From assembly GCA_036258675.1 (NCBI GenBank), contig DATADD010000096.1, forward strand, positions 1 to 8,561: 8,561 nt of DNA, given 5' to 3'. This stretch comes from DATADD01 sp036258675. Lineage in GTDB: Bacteria; Actinomycetota; CADDZG01; WHSQ01. The translations under genes and the position numbers were made by a program. Numbering within the stretch: the first letter of the stretch is position 1; every line of letters begins with the position of its first letter. The notes under the pieces are model-generated. The model was not told the DNA's origin. It worked only from the letters and a program-made list of their open reading frames with translations, and ran no database searches. Positions 1 through 6,320 of the stretch are shown piece after piece.

Positions 1-48
1 AGAGCGGGCGAACGACCTCCTCACGTGGTGCCGGCGGAGGGCGACCCC

Positions 49-969
49 CTAGCAGTGGGCCTTGCGGACCACCGCCACCCAGTACTCCGTCTCCGGAGTG
101 ACGGGCGTGTCGAACCGGGCGTTCACGACGTAGAGCCGGCCCCTGTAGTCGTCGAGCGTCGTGGGCACGTCGAAGTCCTCGTCGCGGATGCGCTTGACGA
201 CGTCGCCCTCCCGGAGGCCGTCCAGCTCCACCAGCGCGATCAGGTTGTTGAAGCCGCGCACCACGTAGAGGCAGTCGCCGTCCAGGAGCAGGCCATCGCC
301 GTTGCGGACGCGCTCGTCGCCGAGGTCGATGACCCTCGTGCGACCGGTGTCAGGGTTGACCGAGAACAGGAGGCCGGTGTTGCTCTGCACGACCACGAGC
401 CGATCGCCGTCCTTCGCGGCTTCGATGCCGTTGACGTTGAACCCCTCCCGGTAGCGGATGTCGCCGGAATAGGGAACGACCTCGAAGCGGCCGTCCGCGT
501 ACGGCGCGCCGCCGGCACGGAGCGGAACCCGGTAGAGGACGGGGAGGACCGAGTCGGTGAACCACGCGGCGCGCCGCGTCACGACGACGTCGTTGATGAA
601 GCCGCCCTCGTCGCTCAGCTGGAAGACGGCGATGTCGTCGCCCGTGTCCGCGTCGTAGACGTAGGCCTGCCCGGTCTCGCCGCCGGCAACGAAGATGCGC
701 CCCCGGTTGACCTCGAGGCCCACCGCGGAACGCCCCTCGACCGACTCGACGAGCACCGAGCCGTCGCCGGTGCGGACGTCGCCGGCGAACACGGCGCCGG
801 TGGCGATGGAGGCGACGTAGAAGGTGCCGTCGGCGCGGATGCTGATGCCCTCGGGCAGGAACCCATCCGGCAGCGGGATCCTGTCGCCCGGCGGGTCGGC
901 TGCCACGCCGGAGGCGGCGCCCCCCACCGTCAGCAGAGCGGCCAGAACCGTGACGAGTGCCCGACGCAT
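49..969 (-). CDS. Secreted beta-propeller protein, ScyD/ScyE or SMP-30-like family
   Basis: A 306-residue exported protein that I read as a six- or seven-bladed beta-propeller of the ScyD/ScyE, SMP-30/gluconolactonase-like group; substrate or partner unknown. The N-terminus (MRRALVTVLAALL...) has an Arg pair, a hydrophobic core and a likely signal-peptidase site around residues 22-24 (GVAA before DPP). Blade-like repeats of the form 'PEGISIRADGTFYVAS' (39-54), 'FINDVVVTRRAAWFTDS' (124-140), 'NGIEAAKDGDRLVVVQ' (180-195) and 'NGDGLLLDGDCLYVVR' (223-238) follow the usual 'G(I/L)..(P)DG..(Y/L)V' propeller pattern. The frame stays open to 1026, but the ATG at 969 is preferred because GGAGGG lies 5 nt upstream and the signal peptide begins there. 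Some relatives are labelled superoxide dismutase in databases; no metal-binding SOD features are visible, so I would not carry that name over. It ends in Cys. Fold confident, function unknown. Confidence 0.85.
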   Translation of the reverse strand: MRRALVTVLAALLTVGGAASGVAADPPGDRIPLPDGFLPEGISIRADGTFYVASIATGAVFAGDVRTGDGSVLVESVEGRSAVGLEVNRGRIFVAGGETGQAYVYDADTGDDIAVFQLSDEGGFINDVVVTRRAAWFTDSVLPVLYRVPLRAGGAPYADGRFEVVPYSGDIRYREGFNVNGIEAAKDGDRLVVVQSNTGLLFSVNPDTGRTRVIDLGDERVRNGDGLLLDGDCLYVVRGFNNLIALVELDGLREGDVVKRIRDEDFDVPTTLDDYRGRLYVVNARFDTPVTPETEYWVAVVRKAHC

Positions 970-974
970 GAGAT

Positions 975-980
975 CCCTCC
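975..980 (-). promoter_or_regulatory. Ribosome binding site of the beta-propeller gene
   Basis: GGAGGG on the minus strand, 5 nt before the ATG at 969. It decides the start in favour of 969 over the in-frame ATG at 1026. Confidence 0.75.
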
Positions 981-1010
981 CGCTTCGTCGTCCGGTACCG
1001 AACCGGCCAC

Positions 1011-1016
1011 AGGATA
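1011..1016 (-). promoter_or_regulatory. Possible -10 element for the beta-propeller gene
   Basis: Minus-strand TATCCT lies about 41 nt upstream of the ATG at 969 in a sequence otherwise poor in A/T, which would give a leader of roughly 35 nt. A convincing -35 box at normal spacing is not seen (TTCGAC is about 20 nt upstream). A short palindrome CGGTACCG (993-1000), near the presumed transcription start, could be an operator. Weak evidence, by eye only. Confidence 0.3.
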
Positions 1017-1064
1017 GTCGGGGCACGTCGCTAGTCGTCGAACCCGCTCGCGCCGGACGTTGAC

Positions 1065-1084
1065 GGCCGCTTGCGCGCGCGGCC
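1065..1084 (-). terminator. Possible stem-loop after the amidase gene
   Basis: GGCCGC (1065-1070) and GCGGCC (1079-1084) form a perfect 6-bp GC stem with an 8-nt loop, about 26 nt past the amidase stop codon on the minus strand. No U-tract follows, so it is not a canonical intrinsic terminator. It separates the amidase from the beta-propeller gene, which has its own ribosome binding site. Confidence 0.35.
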
Positions 1085-1110
1085 CAAACCCCTCGAATCT
1101 CGCGTTCCCG

Positions 1111-1782
1111 TCACGCCGCGCGCCGCAGCCGCTGGCGGAAGATCCTCACCTCCCGGCGGCGCCAGTCGACGTGGTCGTTGCGCCACCCCTGGAGGTCCTT
1201 GAAGTAGGGGCTTCCGTTCGCCATCGCGTGGCCGATGACGTTTCTCGTGCGCACCCCGAGCTTGTCCTGCAGCCACGCGACCAGAGCGAGGGCGGCGCGC
1301 GCCTGTTTCCGACGACGAAGGATGCGGCGCGCCGCCCAGTGCGACCCCCGCCCCGCCGCCTGCACCATCTCGACGCCCACCGAGACGTGGTTGAGGCCGA
1401 TCGCGTGCCTGCACCTGATGCGCAGAGACACGACAGATCGGATCGTCCCCCTCTGGCCGACGATGAAGTGGGCGCACACTCCCGGCAGCTCCCCGCGCGC
1501 GGGCGCGTTCGAAGCGAAGTGGTTCCACGCCGATCGCCAGCTCGAGCCGCCCGTGTAGTGGAGGACGATGACGCGGGGGCGCCGCAGTCGCCACCTCGCC
1601 TTGCCGTAGTGGCGCGCCGAGTAGCGGGCCATCTGATGCCTGCGCTCCTGACCGAAGGGGATGCGGGTCCGCACTACGCGCGGCCGCGAGCGGCTCTCGG
1701 GAGGTGCTGCCGGCGCCGGGAGCTCGGCCGCAAGCGCCGCAAGGAGCACGAGCACGGCGGCCGCGGGGGCGGATCGTCGCAT
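1111..1782 (-). CDS. Secreted N-acetylmuramoyl-L-alanine amidase (Amidase_2 fold)
   Basis: A 223-residue peptidoglycan amidase, predicted to cut the bond between N-acetylmuramic acid and L-alanine outside the membrane. Residues 1-26 are an Ala-rich signal peptide. Amidase_2/PGRP hallmarks follow: 'VIVLHYTGG' with zinc-ligand candidate His75, 'CAHFIVGQRGTIRSVV' (103-118, the usual 'HF.I...G.I...V' strand pair), 'RHAIGLNHVSVGVEMV' (125-140), and 'NVIGHAMANGSP' with His185 as second zinc-ligand candidate. The third ligand is less clear: Asp196 or the His204-Asp206 pair are candidates. The protein is very rich in Arg, which would favour binding to anionic cell wall. ATG 1782 shares its A with the TGA of the upstream MFS gene (TGATG) and GGAG is only 2 nt before it, so translation is probably coupled. 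The frame stays open far upstream inside the MFS gene; that part is a GC artefact. Confidence 0.85.
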   Translation of the reverse strand: MRRSAPAAAVLVLLAALAAELPAPAAPPESRSRPRVVRTRIPFGQERRHQMARYSARHYGKARWRLRRPRVIVLHYTGGSSWRSAWNHFASNAPARGELPGVCAHFIVGQRGTIRSVVSLRIRCRHAIGLNHVSVGVEMVQAAGRGSHWAARRILRRRKQARAALALVAWLQDKLGVRTRNVIGHAMANGSPYFKDLQGWRNDHVDWRRREVRIFRQRLRRAA

Positions 1783-3125
1783 CACTCCGTCCGGAGGATG
1801 CCCGGGATCAGAAGGCACACCCACATCGCCACGGCCCCCAGCACCGCAGCCCAGACGAGGGTCGTCTCCGCGCCCAGCGACTGGCCCACGGGGCCGGCGA
1901 CGGCGAAGGAGATCGGGATCAGGCTCGTGGAGACGAGCCAGTCGAGGCTCGACACCCGCCCGAGCAGCTCGCGCGGCACGTGCCTGTGCAGAAGCGTGCC
2001 CCACACGATCTGGCCTCCGGTGAGAAGCGCCAGGAGACAGAAGCCCACGATCATCGTCTGCCACGTCGCCCCCGCGACCGCGAAGGCGGCGAGCAGCAGC
2101 GTGCACAACGACCATGCGCCGAACACGAACAGCAGCGGTCGCGGGCCGATCCCGCGCTGGCCGATGACGGCGGAGATCGCTATGGAGCCGGCCCCCCCAG
2201 CGGCGAGCACGAGACCGAAGTCGCCCGCGTCTCCGCCGAGCTCGTTGCGGATGACGAAGGGAACGAGGACCTGCCAGGGACCGTAGAAGGCAAGCAGCCC
2301 CAACGCGCTGGCGAGGAAACCGCCCCACAGCCACGTCTTCGAGCGCACGAAGCGAAACCCGTCGCGCAGCTCCTGCAGCACCGACGTCCTCACGGCGTCG
2401 CCCGAAGCCCTCGCCGCAAGCGGACGCATGAGGAAGACCGCTCCCGCCGAGAACACGAACGTCCACGCGTCGAGCACGAGCGCGCCTCCCACACCGAACG
2501 GCGTGGCGATGATCAAACCCCCGACGAGGGGCCCGATGAGCCGGAAGGCGACGGGCCGCACGAACTGGTCGAGCGAGTTCGCTTGCACGAGGAGGTCGGA
2601 CGGCACGACGTCGGGAACTATCGCGCCGAACGCGGGCATGAAGAAGGCCTCGCCCGCGCCGTATATCGCGGCCAGCGCGAACACCTGCGTCAGCGTGAGG
2701 TTCTCGGTTATCGAGAGCAACCCGATCGCTCCGATCGCGAGCCCGCGCGTGAGGTCGGACGCGAGCAGGACCTTGCGGCGGTCGAAGCGATCGGTGACCA
2801 CCCCGCCGACCAGCAAGAAGACGACCTGCGGGATCGAAAAGGCGGCGCCGACCGCCGCGAGCGCCGTTGGTGCGTTCGACAGCGCGAACACCTGGAACGG
2901 GATCGCAACGAAGTAGATGCCGTCTCCGATCAACGAGACGGTCATACCGACCCACAGCAGCGCGAAGTCCCGGTGCCGCAGCGGCCTGAGGATGTGGAAC
3001 CGCTCCCACAACTGGCCCGTGACGGTCTCGGGCGGGGCGCCGAAGGACTCGGATGCCGGCGCGGACGGAGCCGGAGCGGTCGGTTCGTCGGCCCCCCGTG
3101 CGACGGTCTCCTCCACGATGGGCAC
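1782..3125 (-). CDS. Major facilitator superfamily exporter (MFS_3 / EntS-like type)
   Basis: A 447-residue integral membrane transporter, predicted to export a small molecule by proton antiport; substrate unknown. After a Pro/Ala-rich, probably disordered tail (1-38) comes the conserved 'LRHRDFALLWVGMTVSLIGDG' entry segment (split here at residues 49-69), then about 12 hydrophobic spans in two halves. MFS motif A appears after helix 2 as 'GGVVTDRFDRRKVL' (107-120). A longer loop around 235-265 ('LQELRDGFRFVRSKTWLWG') is typical of the MFS_3 'transmembrane secretion effector' group, which includes siderophore and macrolide exporters. The start is GTG at 3125: an in-frame TAA lies directly before it and only GTG at 3116 is close behind. 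No clear ribosome binding site is visible. It overlaps the amidase start by one base. Family firm, substrate open. Confidence 0.88.
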   Translation of the reverse strand: MPIVEETVARGADEPTAPAPSAPASESFGAPPETVTGQLWERFHILRPLRHRDFALLWVGMTVSLIGDGIYFVAIPFQVFALSNAPTALAAVGAAFSIPQVVFLLVGGVVTDRFDRRKVLLASDLTRGLAIGAIGLLSITENLTLTQVFALAAIYGAGEAFFMPAFGAIVPDVVPSDLLVQANSLDQFVRPVAFRLIGPLVGGLIIATPFGVGGALVLDAWTFVFSAGAVFLMRPLAARASGDAVRTSVLQELRDGFRFVRSKTWLWGGFLASALGLLAFYGPWQVLVPFVIRNELGGDAGDFGLVLAAGGAGSIAISAVIGQRGIGPRPLLFVFGAWSLCTLLLAAFAVAGATWQTMIVGFCLLALLTGGQIVWGTLLHRHVPRELLGRVSSLDWLVSTSLIPISFAVAGPVGQSLGAETTLVWAAVLGAVAMWVCLLIPGILRTE

Positions 3126-3153
3126 TTAACCAGCGATGGCCCCCACCCGCAAC

Positions 3154-3171
3154 CGCGGCCGGGAGGCCGCG
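3154..3171 (-). terminator. GC-rich hairpin between the small protein and the MFS gene
   Basis: CGCGGCC (3154-3160) and GGCCGCG (3165-3171) give a perfect 7-bp stem with a 4-nt loop, starting 1 nt after the stop codon of the small protein on the minus strand and ending about 28 nt before the MFS GTG. There is no U-run on either strand, so it may be a U-less terminator, an attenuator, or an mRNA-stabilising stem that lets the two halves of the operon differ in level. Confidence 0.4.
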
Positions 3172-3172
3172 A

Positions 3173-3469
3173 TCAGGACGCGGGGTCGGCCTCGGTCAGG
3201 TCTATGACCTCGTCGAGATAGACGAGTCTCTCTATCGCCCTGTCCGCCTCGTCGAGGGCGCGGAGAAGCAGCTCCCTCCGACCGCCCTCGGACAGGCTTC
3301 TCCACCCGATGGCGACCTTGAGGCACCCCTTGACCTCGTCGAGGCAGTACGCCATATCGCGAAGCCTGTCGCTGTGAACGTCGGCCACCTGCCCCTCGAT
3401 GGGGCGCACACCCGTCGCCCGTCGTCTGGACGACCCTTCCTGGGATGGCATGCCAACGTGATACCGCAT
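3173..3469 (-). CDS. Small helical protein resembling a stand-alone histidine-kinase DHp hairpin
   Basis: A 98-residue protein of no family I can name. Residues 1-31 are polar and probably flexible; then a long amphipathic helix (about 33-56, 'DRLRDMAYCLDEVKGCLKVA'), a turn ('RSLSEGG', 57-63) and a second helix (64-91, 'RRELLLRALDEADRAIERLV' then 'YLDEVIDL'). This layout and the second helix resemble the HisKA two-helix hairpin of sensor kinases ('..LRTPL...L...L........R.LL..A..EA.RL..LV.DLLDLS'), but Asp34 falls about where the phospho-His would be; His32 is two residues away. The gene lies 37 bp after a histidine kinase stop and probably shares its transcript. Start: ATG 3469 or ATG 3451 (92 residues); neither has a strong ribosome binding site. 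The coding call rests on frame continuity, helix pattern and the operon position. The function as a kinase partner or antagonist is inference. Confidence 0.65.
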   Translation of the reverse strand: MRYHVGMPSQEGSSRRRATGVRPIEGQVADVHSDRLRDMAYCLDEVKGCLKVAIGWRSLSEGGRRELLLRALDEADRAIERLVYLDEVIDLTEADPAS

Positions 3470-3495
3470 CCCACCGCTCGCAAGCACCCTCTTTC

Positions 3496-3512
3496 GGGTG
3501 ATGTTGTCACCC
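3496..3512 (-). other. Inverted repeat spanning the kinase stop codon
   Basis: On the minus strand GGGTGA (3512-3507) pairs perfectly with TCACCC (3501-3496) around a 5-nt loop; the TGA stop of the histidine kinase is inside the first arm. It sits 26 nt before ATG 3469 of the small protein. It might affect translation or mRNA stability between the two genes, or be an operator. A 6-bp stem can also occur by chance. Confidence 0.3.
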
Positions 3513-4619
3513 CGTCGAGGGCGACTGTGCCGCGCTGTCGCTCTCGGACGCTGAGTTGAGACGCAGCGTGAAGCGCGCTCCCTCTCTGCCGTCGTACCAG
3601 ATCTGGCCTCCCATGGCCTCCGCGAGCATGCGCACGATCGTGAGCCCGAGGCCGGAGCCCTGTATGCCTGCGGTGTTCTCACCTCGGCTGAAGGGTTCGA
3701 ACAGCAACGGAAGGAGGCTGTCGGGAACGCCCTCACCGTCGTCGGCGACGGTGAGGAAGACGCTGTCGCCCCCGCGCCGGCACTCGAGCGAGATGCTCGA
3801 GCCGCCGTACATGTAGGCGTTCACCAGCAGGTTCGTGACTATCTGATCGAGCCTCTCCGGGTCGGCGACGACCATGCAACTGCCGACGTTGGCGGTCACC
3901 TCCTTGCCCGGCGGGGCCGGGCTCGCCTCGACCACCTTGGCCACCACGTCCCGGAGGTCGATCGGCTGGAGCCTGATGTCGCTCCTCTTCCGCTGCAGGC
4001 GGCTGAGGTCGAGCATGTTGCGGACGAGCGCCGACAGCCGCTGGGTCTGCCGGTTGAGCGTCATGACGCACTCGTCGAGAAGGTCCTCGGGAAGCTTCCT
4101 CCAGCGGGCGATGAGGTCGGCGGAGCCCAACACGGCGGTCACCGGCGTGCGGAGCTCGTGTGCGGCGTTCGCGATGAAGTTGTCCTTGGTCGCCTCTAGC
4201 TGTTTGCGTTCCGTCACATCGCGGAGCACGCCGATGACGTAGATGCCCGGGACCTCCGCATCGTCGATCGGCGACAGCATGAGGTCGACGTAGAACTCCG
4301 TGCCGTCCTTCCGCAGAGCGGGCAGCTCGATCGCCTGGTGGCTGTCGATGATGTCGCCCGACCCGGTCTCCCGGTAACGTGCAAGGCCGTTGCGATGATC
4401 GTGGCGCAACCGCTCCGGCACGAGCGCCTCGAGGGGAAGACCCATGGCCTCCTCCGCGGAGTACCCGAACATGCGCGACGCCGCCATGTTCCACATGACG
4501 ATGGTTTCGGCGTGAAGCTCGGCCACCACGACGGCGTCGCGGATCGTGTCGAACAACCTTCCGATCCCCAGCGCCTTCCGGATGTCGGAGGACGTGTCCA
4601 CTGACTTCACCGGTTGCAT
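3507..4619 (-). CDS. Soluble PAS-domain sensor histidine kinase
   Basis: A 370-residue cytoplasmic two-component kinase; it autophosphorylates a His and would pass the phosphate to a response regulator, none of which is encoded in this window. There is no membrane span. Order: PAS sensor (about 21-137, ending 'GVLRDVTERKQLE'); HisKA (147-208) with the H-box 'AHELRTPV' and phospho-acceptor His154; HATPase_c (about 245-355) with N-box Asn263 and Asn267 in 'TNLLVNAYMYG', G1 'DDGEGVP' (293-299), F-box 'LFEPFSRG' (306-313) and G2 'GSGLGLTIV' (321-329). All catalytic boxes look intact. The PAS helix 'RLRHDHRNGLARYRETG' (70-86) resembles that of FixL. ATG 4619 has no visible ribosome binding site; GTG codons at residues 4 and 7 are alternatives. 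It lies 25 bp after the baeRF-like gene and 37 bp before the small helical protein, so it is probably co-transcribed with both. Confidence 0.93.
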   Translation of the reverse strand: MQPVKSVDTSSDIRKALGIGRLFDTIRDAVVVAELHAETIVMWNMAASRMFGYSAEEAMGLPLEALVPERLRHDHRNGLARYRETGSGDIIDSHQAIELPALRKDGTEFYVDLMLSPIDDAEVPGIYVIGVLRDVTERKQLEATKDNFIANAAHELRTPVTAVLGSADLIARWRKLPEDLLDECVMTLNRQTQRLSALVRNMLDLSRLQRKRSDIRLQPIDLRDVVAKVVEASPAPPGKEVTANVGSCMVVADPERLDQIVTNLLVNAYMYGGSSISLECRRGGDSVFLTVADDGEGVPDSLLPLLFEPFSRGENTAGIQGSGLGLTIVRMLAEAMGGQIWYDGREGARFTLRLNSASESDSAAQSPSTG

Positions 4620-4644
4620 TGTAGTGGAGGGTGCCGAGGCGACG

Positions 4645-5865
4645 TCAGTAGCGGAACGACGCGGCGAGGGGAGCGTCTCCTGCCATCTCGTTCGCCCCGC
4701 ACACGTATACGGTGCCGGAGTTCACGAACGTCCAGCGCGCGGCAAGGTCGAGCAGCTCGACGCCGTCGGGCCCCGGCTCCTCGTGACGCTCGAGCGTCTG
4801 GGACGCGAAGTCGTACGACCCCCACAGGTCCACGTCTCGAGCGACGAAGAGGGTGTCGACACGTCCAGCATGCGCCGCCTCGAGAACGTTCTCGAGCGAT
4901 GTGCTGCCGAGTCCCTGGGCGTGATGCTGCGCGAGCCTGTCGCGCGCGCTCCTGAGCTCCTCGCGGACATGCCGCTCGATGATCGGGGAGGCGGCCTCGT
5001 GCAGCTGCGCGTCCGACGACCGGTCCGGACTGCCGTCGACGCCCGCGTCGAGGATGTTGCGATAGCGGCTCACGTCCCGCCAGATCGCCCGCACGTAGTC
5101 CACCGCCGCAACGATCATCGGCGCGCTCTGCGCGCCCAGCAACTTGGACAACCCCGCGTCGACAGCATGGAGATAGCGGCGTATCTGGGTCTTCGTCCCC
5201 TCCCCGGATTCGCCGTGCCCGTGGAACCCGTGCTGGCGGTTCCCACCCGACCGGCCGTCGGCGGCCGCCTGTCCCACGGGAACGCGGCCGGGACCCGTCG
5301 TGGGATGGTGTTGCAGCTCCGGCTTCTGGAGGTCGTCGTACCGAAGCGCTTCCTCGAGACTGCGCGGTATGCCGAGCGGCTCGAGATCCACCGCCCGCGC
5401 TCCGTGCCTCGTGCAGTGCAACAGCCTGACCGTGTGCTGGCTGAGGGCGAGCACGAAGTAGTGGCTGTCCGGGAACATCGCCGGGAACAGCGGCTTGACG
5501 TGGAGCTCTCCACCCACCACGCATCGCTCCGCGACCGAGTAGGGCAGCCTGACCACAGTGGTGTGGGAGTCGGTCCGCAGCAGCGCCAGCCCCTCCCATT
5601 GGTGCAGCCAGAAGTCGGCGTCGTCGATCAGCTCCTTCAGCGGCCTCAACAGCTCGCACACGTTGGGCCGGGCAACGCCGCGCGCGTCGAGAGCATCCTC
5701 CGCGCGCGACAGCATGCTCTTGAGATGAAGAGAGTTCTCGGCGGGCTCCACGGCCGCCCGGTTGGTGGGGAAGTAGAAAGAGAGCGCCGTCGAAGTCTCC
5801 TCGCCGAGCAGTTTCCGCAGCGCGTCCTTGTCCACGACATGGAGATCGTCGGCGCGCGCAGTCAC
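4645..5865 (-). CDS. baeRF-family protein (bacterial archaeo-eukaryotic release factor-like)
   Basis: A 406-residue protein that I assign to the bacterial eRF1-like (baeRF) families, closest in feel to baeRF family 3; the subfamily is not certain. Such proteins are predicted to act at the ribosome in rescue or nascent-chain release, but few have been tested. The N-terminal domain has 'TALSFYFPTNRA' (26-37), 'WEGLALLRTDSHTTVVRLP' (90-108) and 'PLFPAM...YFVLALSQHTVRLL' (125-149). A Gly/His-rich segment (185-222) holds 'SGGN' (206-209) and 'FHGHG' (214-218) where eRF1 has its GGQ loop, followed by helix 'TQIRRYLHAVDAGLSKLL'. The C-terminus ('NVLEAAHAGRVDTLFVARD', 326-344; 'SGTVYVCGANEM', 383-394) matches the L7Ae/eL30-like end domain of eRF1 relatives. 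GTG 5865 has only a weak ribosome binding site. It lies 21 bp after mscL and 25 bp before the kinase. Confidence 0.75.
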   Translation of the reverse strand: MTARADDLHVVDKDALRKLLGEETSTALSFYFPTNRAAVEPAENSLHLKSMLSRAEDALDARGVARPNVCELLRPLKELIDDADFWLHQWEGLALLRTDSHTTVVRLPYSVAERCVVGGELHVKPLFPAMFPDSHYFVLALSQHTVRLLHCTRHGARAVDLEPLGIPRSLEEALRYDDLQKPELQHHPTTGPGRVPVGQAAADGRSGGNRQHGFHGHGESGEGTKTQIRRYLHAVDAGLSKLLGAQSAPMIVAAVDYVRAIWRDVSRYRNILDAGVDGSPDRSSDAQLHEAASPIIERHVREELRSARDRLAQHHAQGLGSTSLENVLEAAHAGRVDTLFVARDVDLWGSYDFASQTLERHEEPGPDGVELLDLAARWTFVNSGTVYVCGANEMAGDAPLAASFRY

Positions 5866-5872
5866 GAGCTTG

Positions 5873-5878
5873 ACCCTA
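5873..5878 (-). promoter_or_regulatory. Possible -10 element placed for a leaderless baeRF transcript
   Basis: Minus-strand TAGGGT (fits TANNNT) ends 7 nt before GTG 5865, inside the 21-bp gap after mscL. That spacing would put the transcription start at or near the start codon. The same bases could instead act as a poor ribosome binding site in an mscL-led operon. Very tentative. Confidence 0.2.
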
Positions 5879-5886
5879 TACCGGGC

Positions 5887-6294
5887 CTAGGAGGTGAGGG
5901 CCTCGACCTCGCTCGTACACGCGCTGCAGCGCGTTGCCTCGAGAGCGATCGGCGTGAAGCAATACGGACACTCTCTCGTCTTGGGAGGCTCGGGCGGCGC
6001 TCCCGCGGGATGGAGCGCTCGATTGGCTGCACGAACGATGAAGAAAAGGGCGATGGCAACGAGCAGGAAGTTCACGAGGGCGGTGAGCAAGAGCCCGTAC
6101 CTGATCGGAGTGCCGGCGATCGAGAAGGACAGGCCGCTGAAGTCCGGGCGGCCGAAGACGGCCGCGATCAGCTGCAGGAGCACCCCGTTCACGAGAGCCT
6201 GGACGACCTCGTTGAAGGCGAGGCCGAGGATGAAGGCGACCGCGAGCTCGAGGAGGTTGCCCCTCAACGCGAACGTGCGGAACTCCTTGATCAC
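5887..6294 (-). CDS. mscL: Large-conductance mechanosensitive channel MscL with C-terminal zinc ribbon
   Basis: A 135-residue membrane protein, a homopentameric channel that opens under membrane tension and releases solutes on hypo-osmotic shock. The N-terminal amphipathic helix and first span match the family ('IKEFRTFALRGNLLELAVAF', 2-21, then 'ILGLAFNEVVQALVNGVLL', 22-40); the second span is about 66-90 ('YGLLLTALVNFLLVAIALFF'). The periplasmic loop is short (about 49-65). In place of the cytoplasmic helix bundle of the E. coli protein the tail is a Pro-rich linker (98-105) and a four-Cys ribbon CPYC (109-112) and CSAC (123-126), a plausible zinc site. Start GTG 6294 has AGGAG 6 nt upstream. 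It is the first gene of the leftward series, 21 bp before the baeRF-like gene, and diverges from the glycosyltransferase. Confidence 0.95.
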   Translation of the reverse strand: MIKEFRTFALRGNLLELAVAFILGLAFNEVVQALVNGVLLQLIAAVFGRPDFSGLSFSIAGTPIRYGLLLTALVNFLLVAIALFFIVRAANRALHPAGAPPEPPKTRECPYCFTPIALEATRCSACTSEVEALTS

Positions 6295-6300
6295 CGCAGT

Positions 6301-6305
6301 CTCCT
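6301..6305 (-). promoter_or_regulatory. Ribosome binding site of mscL
   Basis: AGGAG on the minus strand, 6 nt before GTG 6294; it supports the GTG start. Confidence 0.7.
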
Positions 6306-6320
6306 ATCCACCGCTCCGCG

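Noticed and set aside
25..1017. Long open frame (330 codons) on the plus strand opposite the beta-propeller gene
   Set aside because: Low-complexity Val/Glu/Ala/His-rich translation with no recognisable domain; it mirrors the third-position GC bias of the real minus-strand gene.
1783..3009. Upstream extension of the amidase frame through the MFS gene
   Set aside because: Arg/Ala-rich shadow sequence. The signal peptide and the TGATG junction place the true start at 1782.
1704..3221. 505-codon plus-strand frame opposite the MFS gene
   Set aside because: Translation is almost all Arg, Glu, Asp, Gln and Pro; no fold or motif. The opposite strand encodes a clear 12-span transporter.
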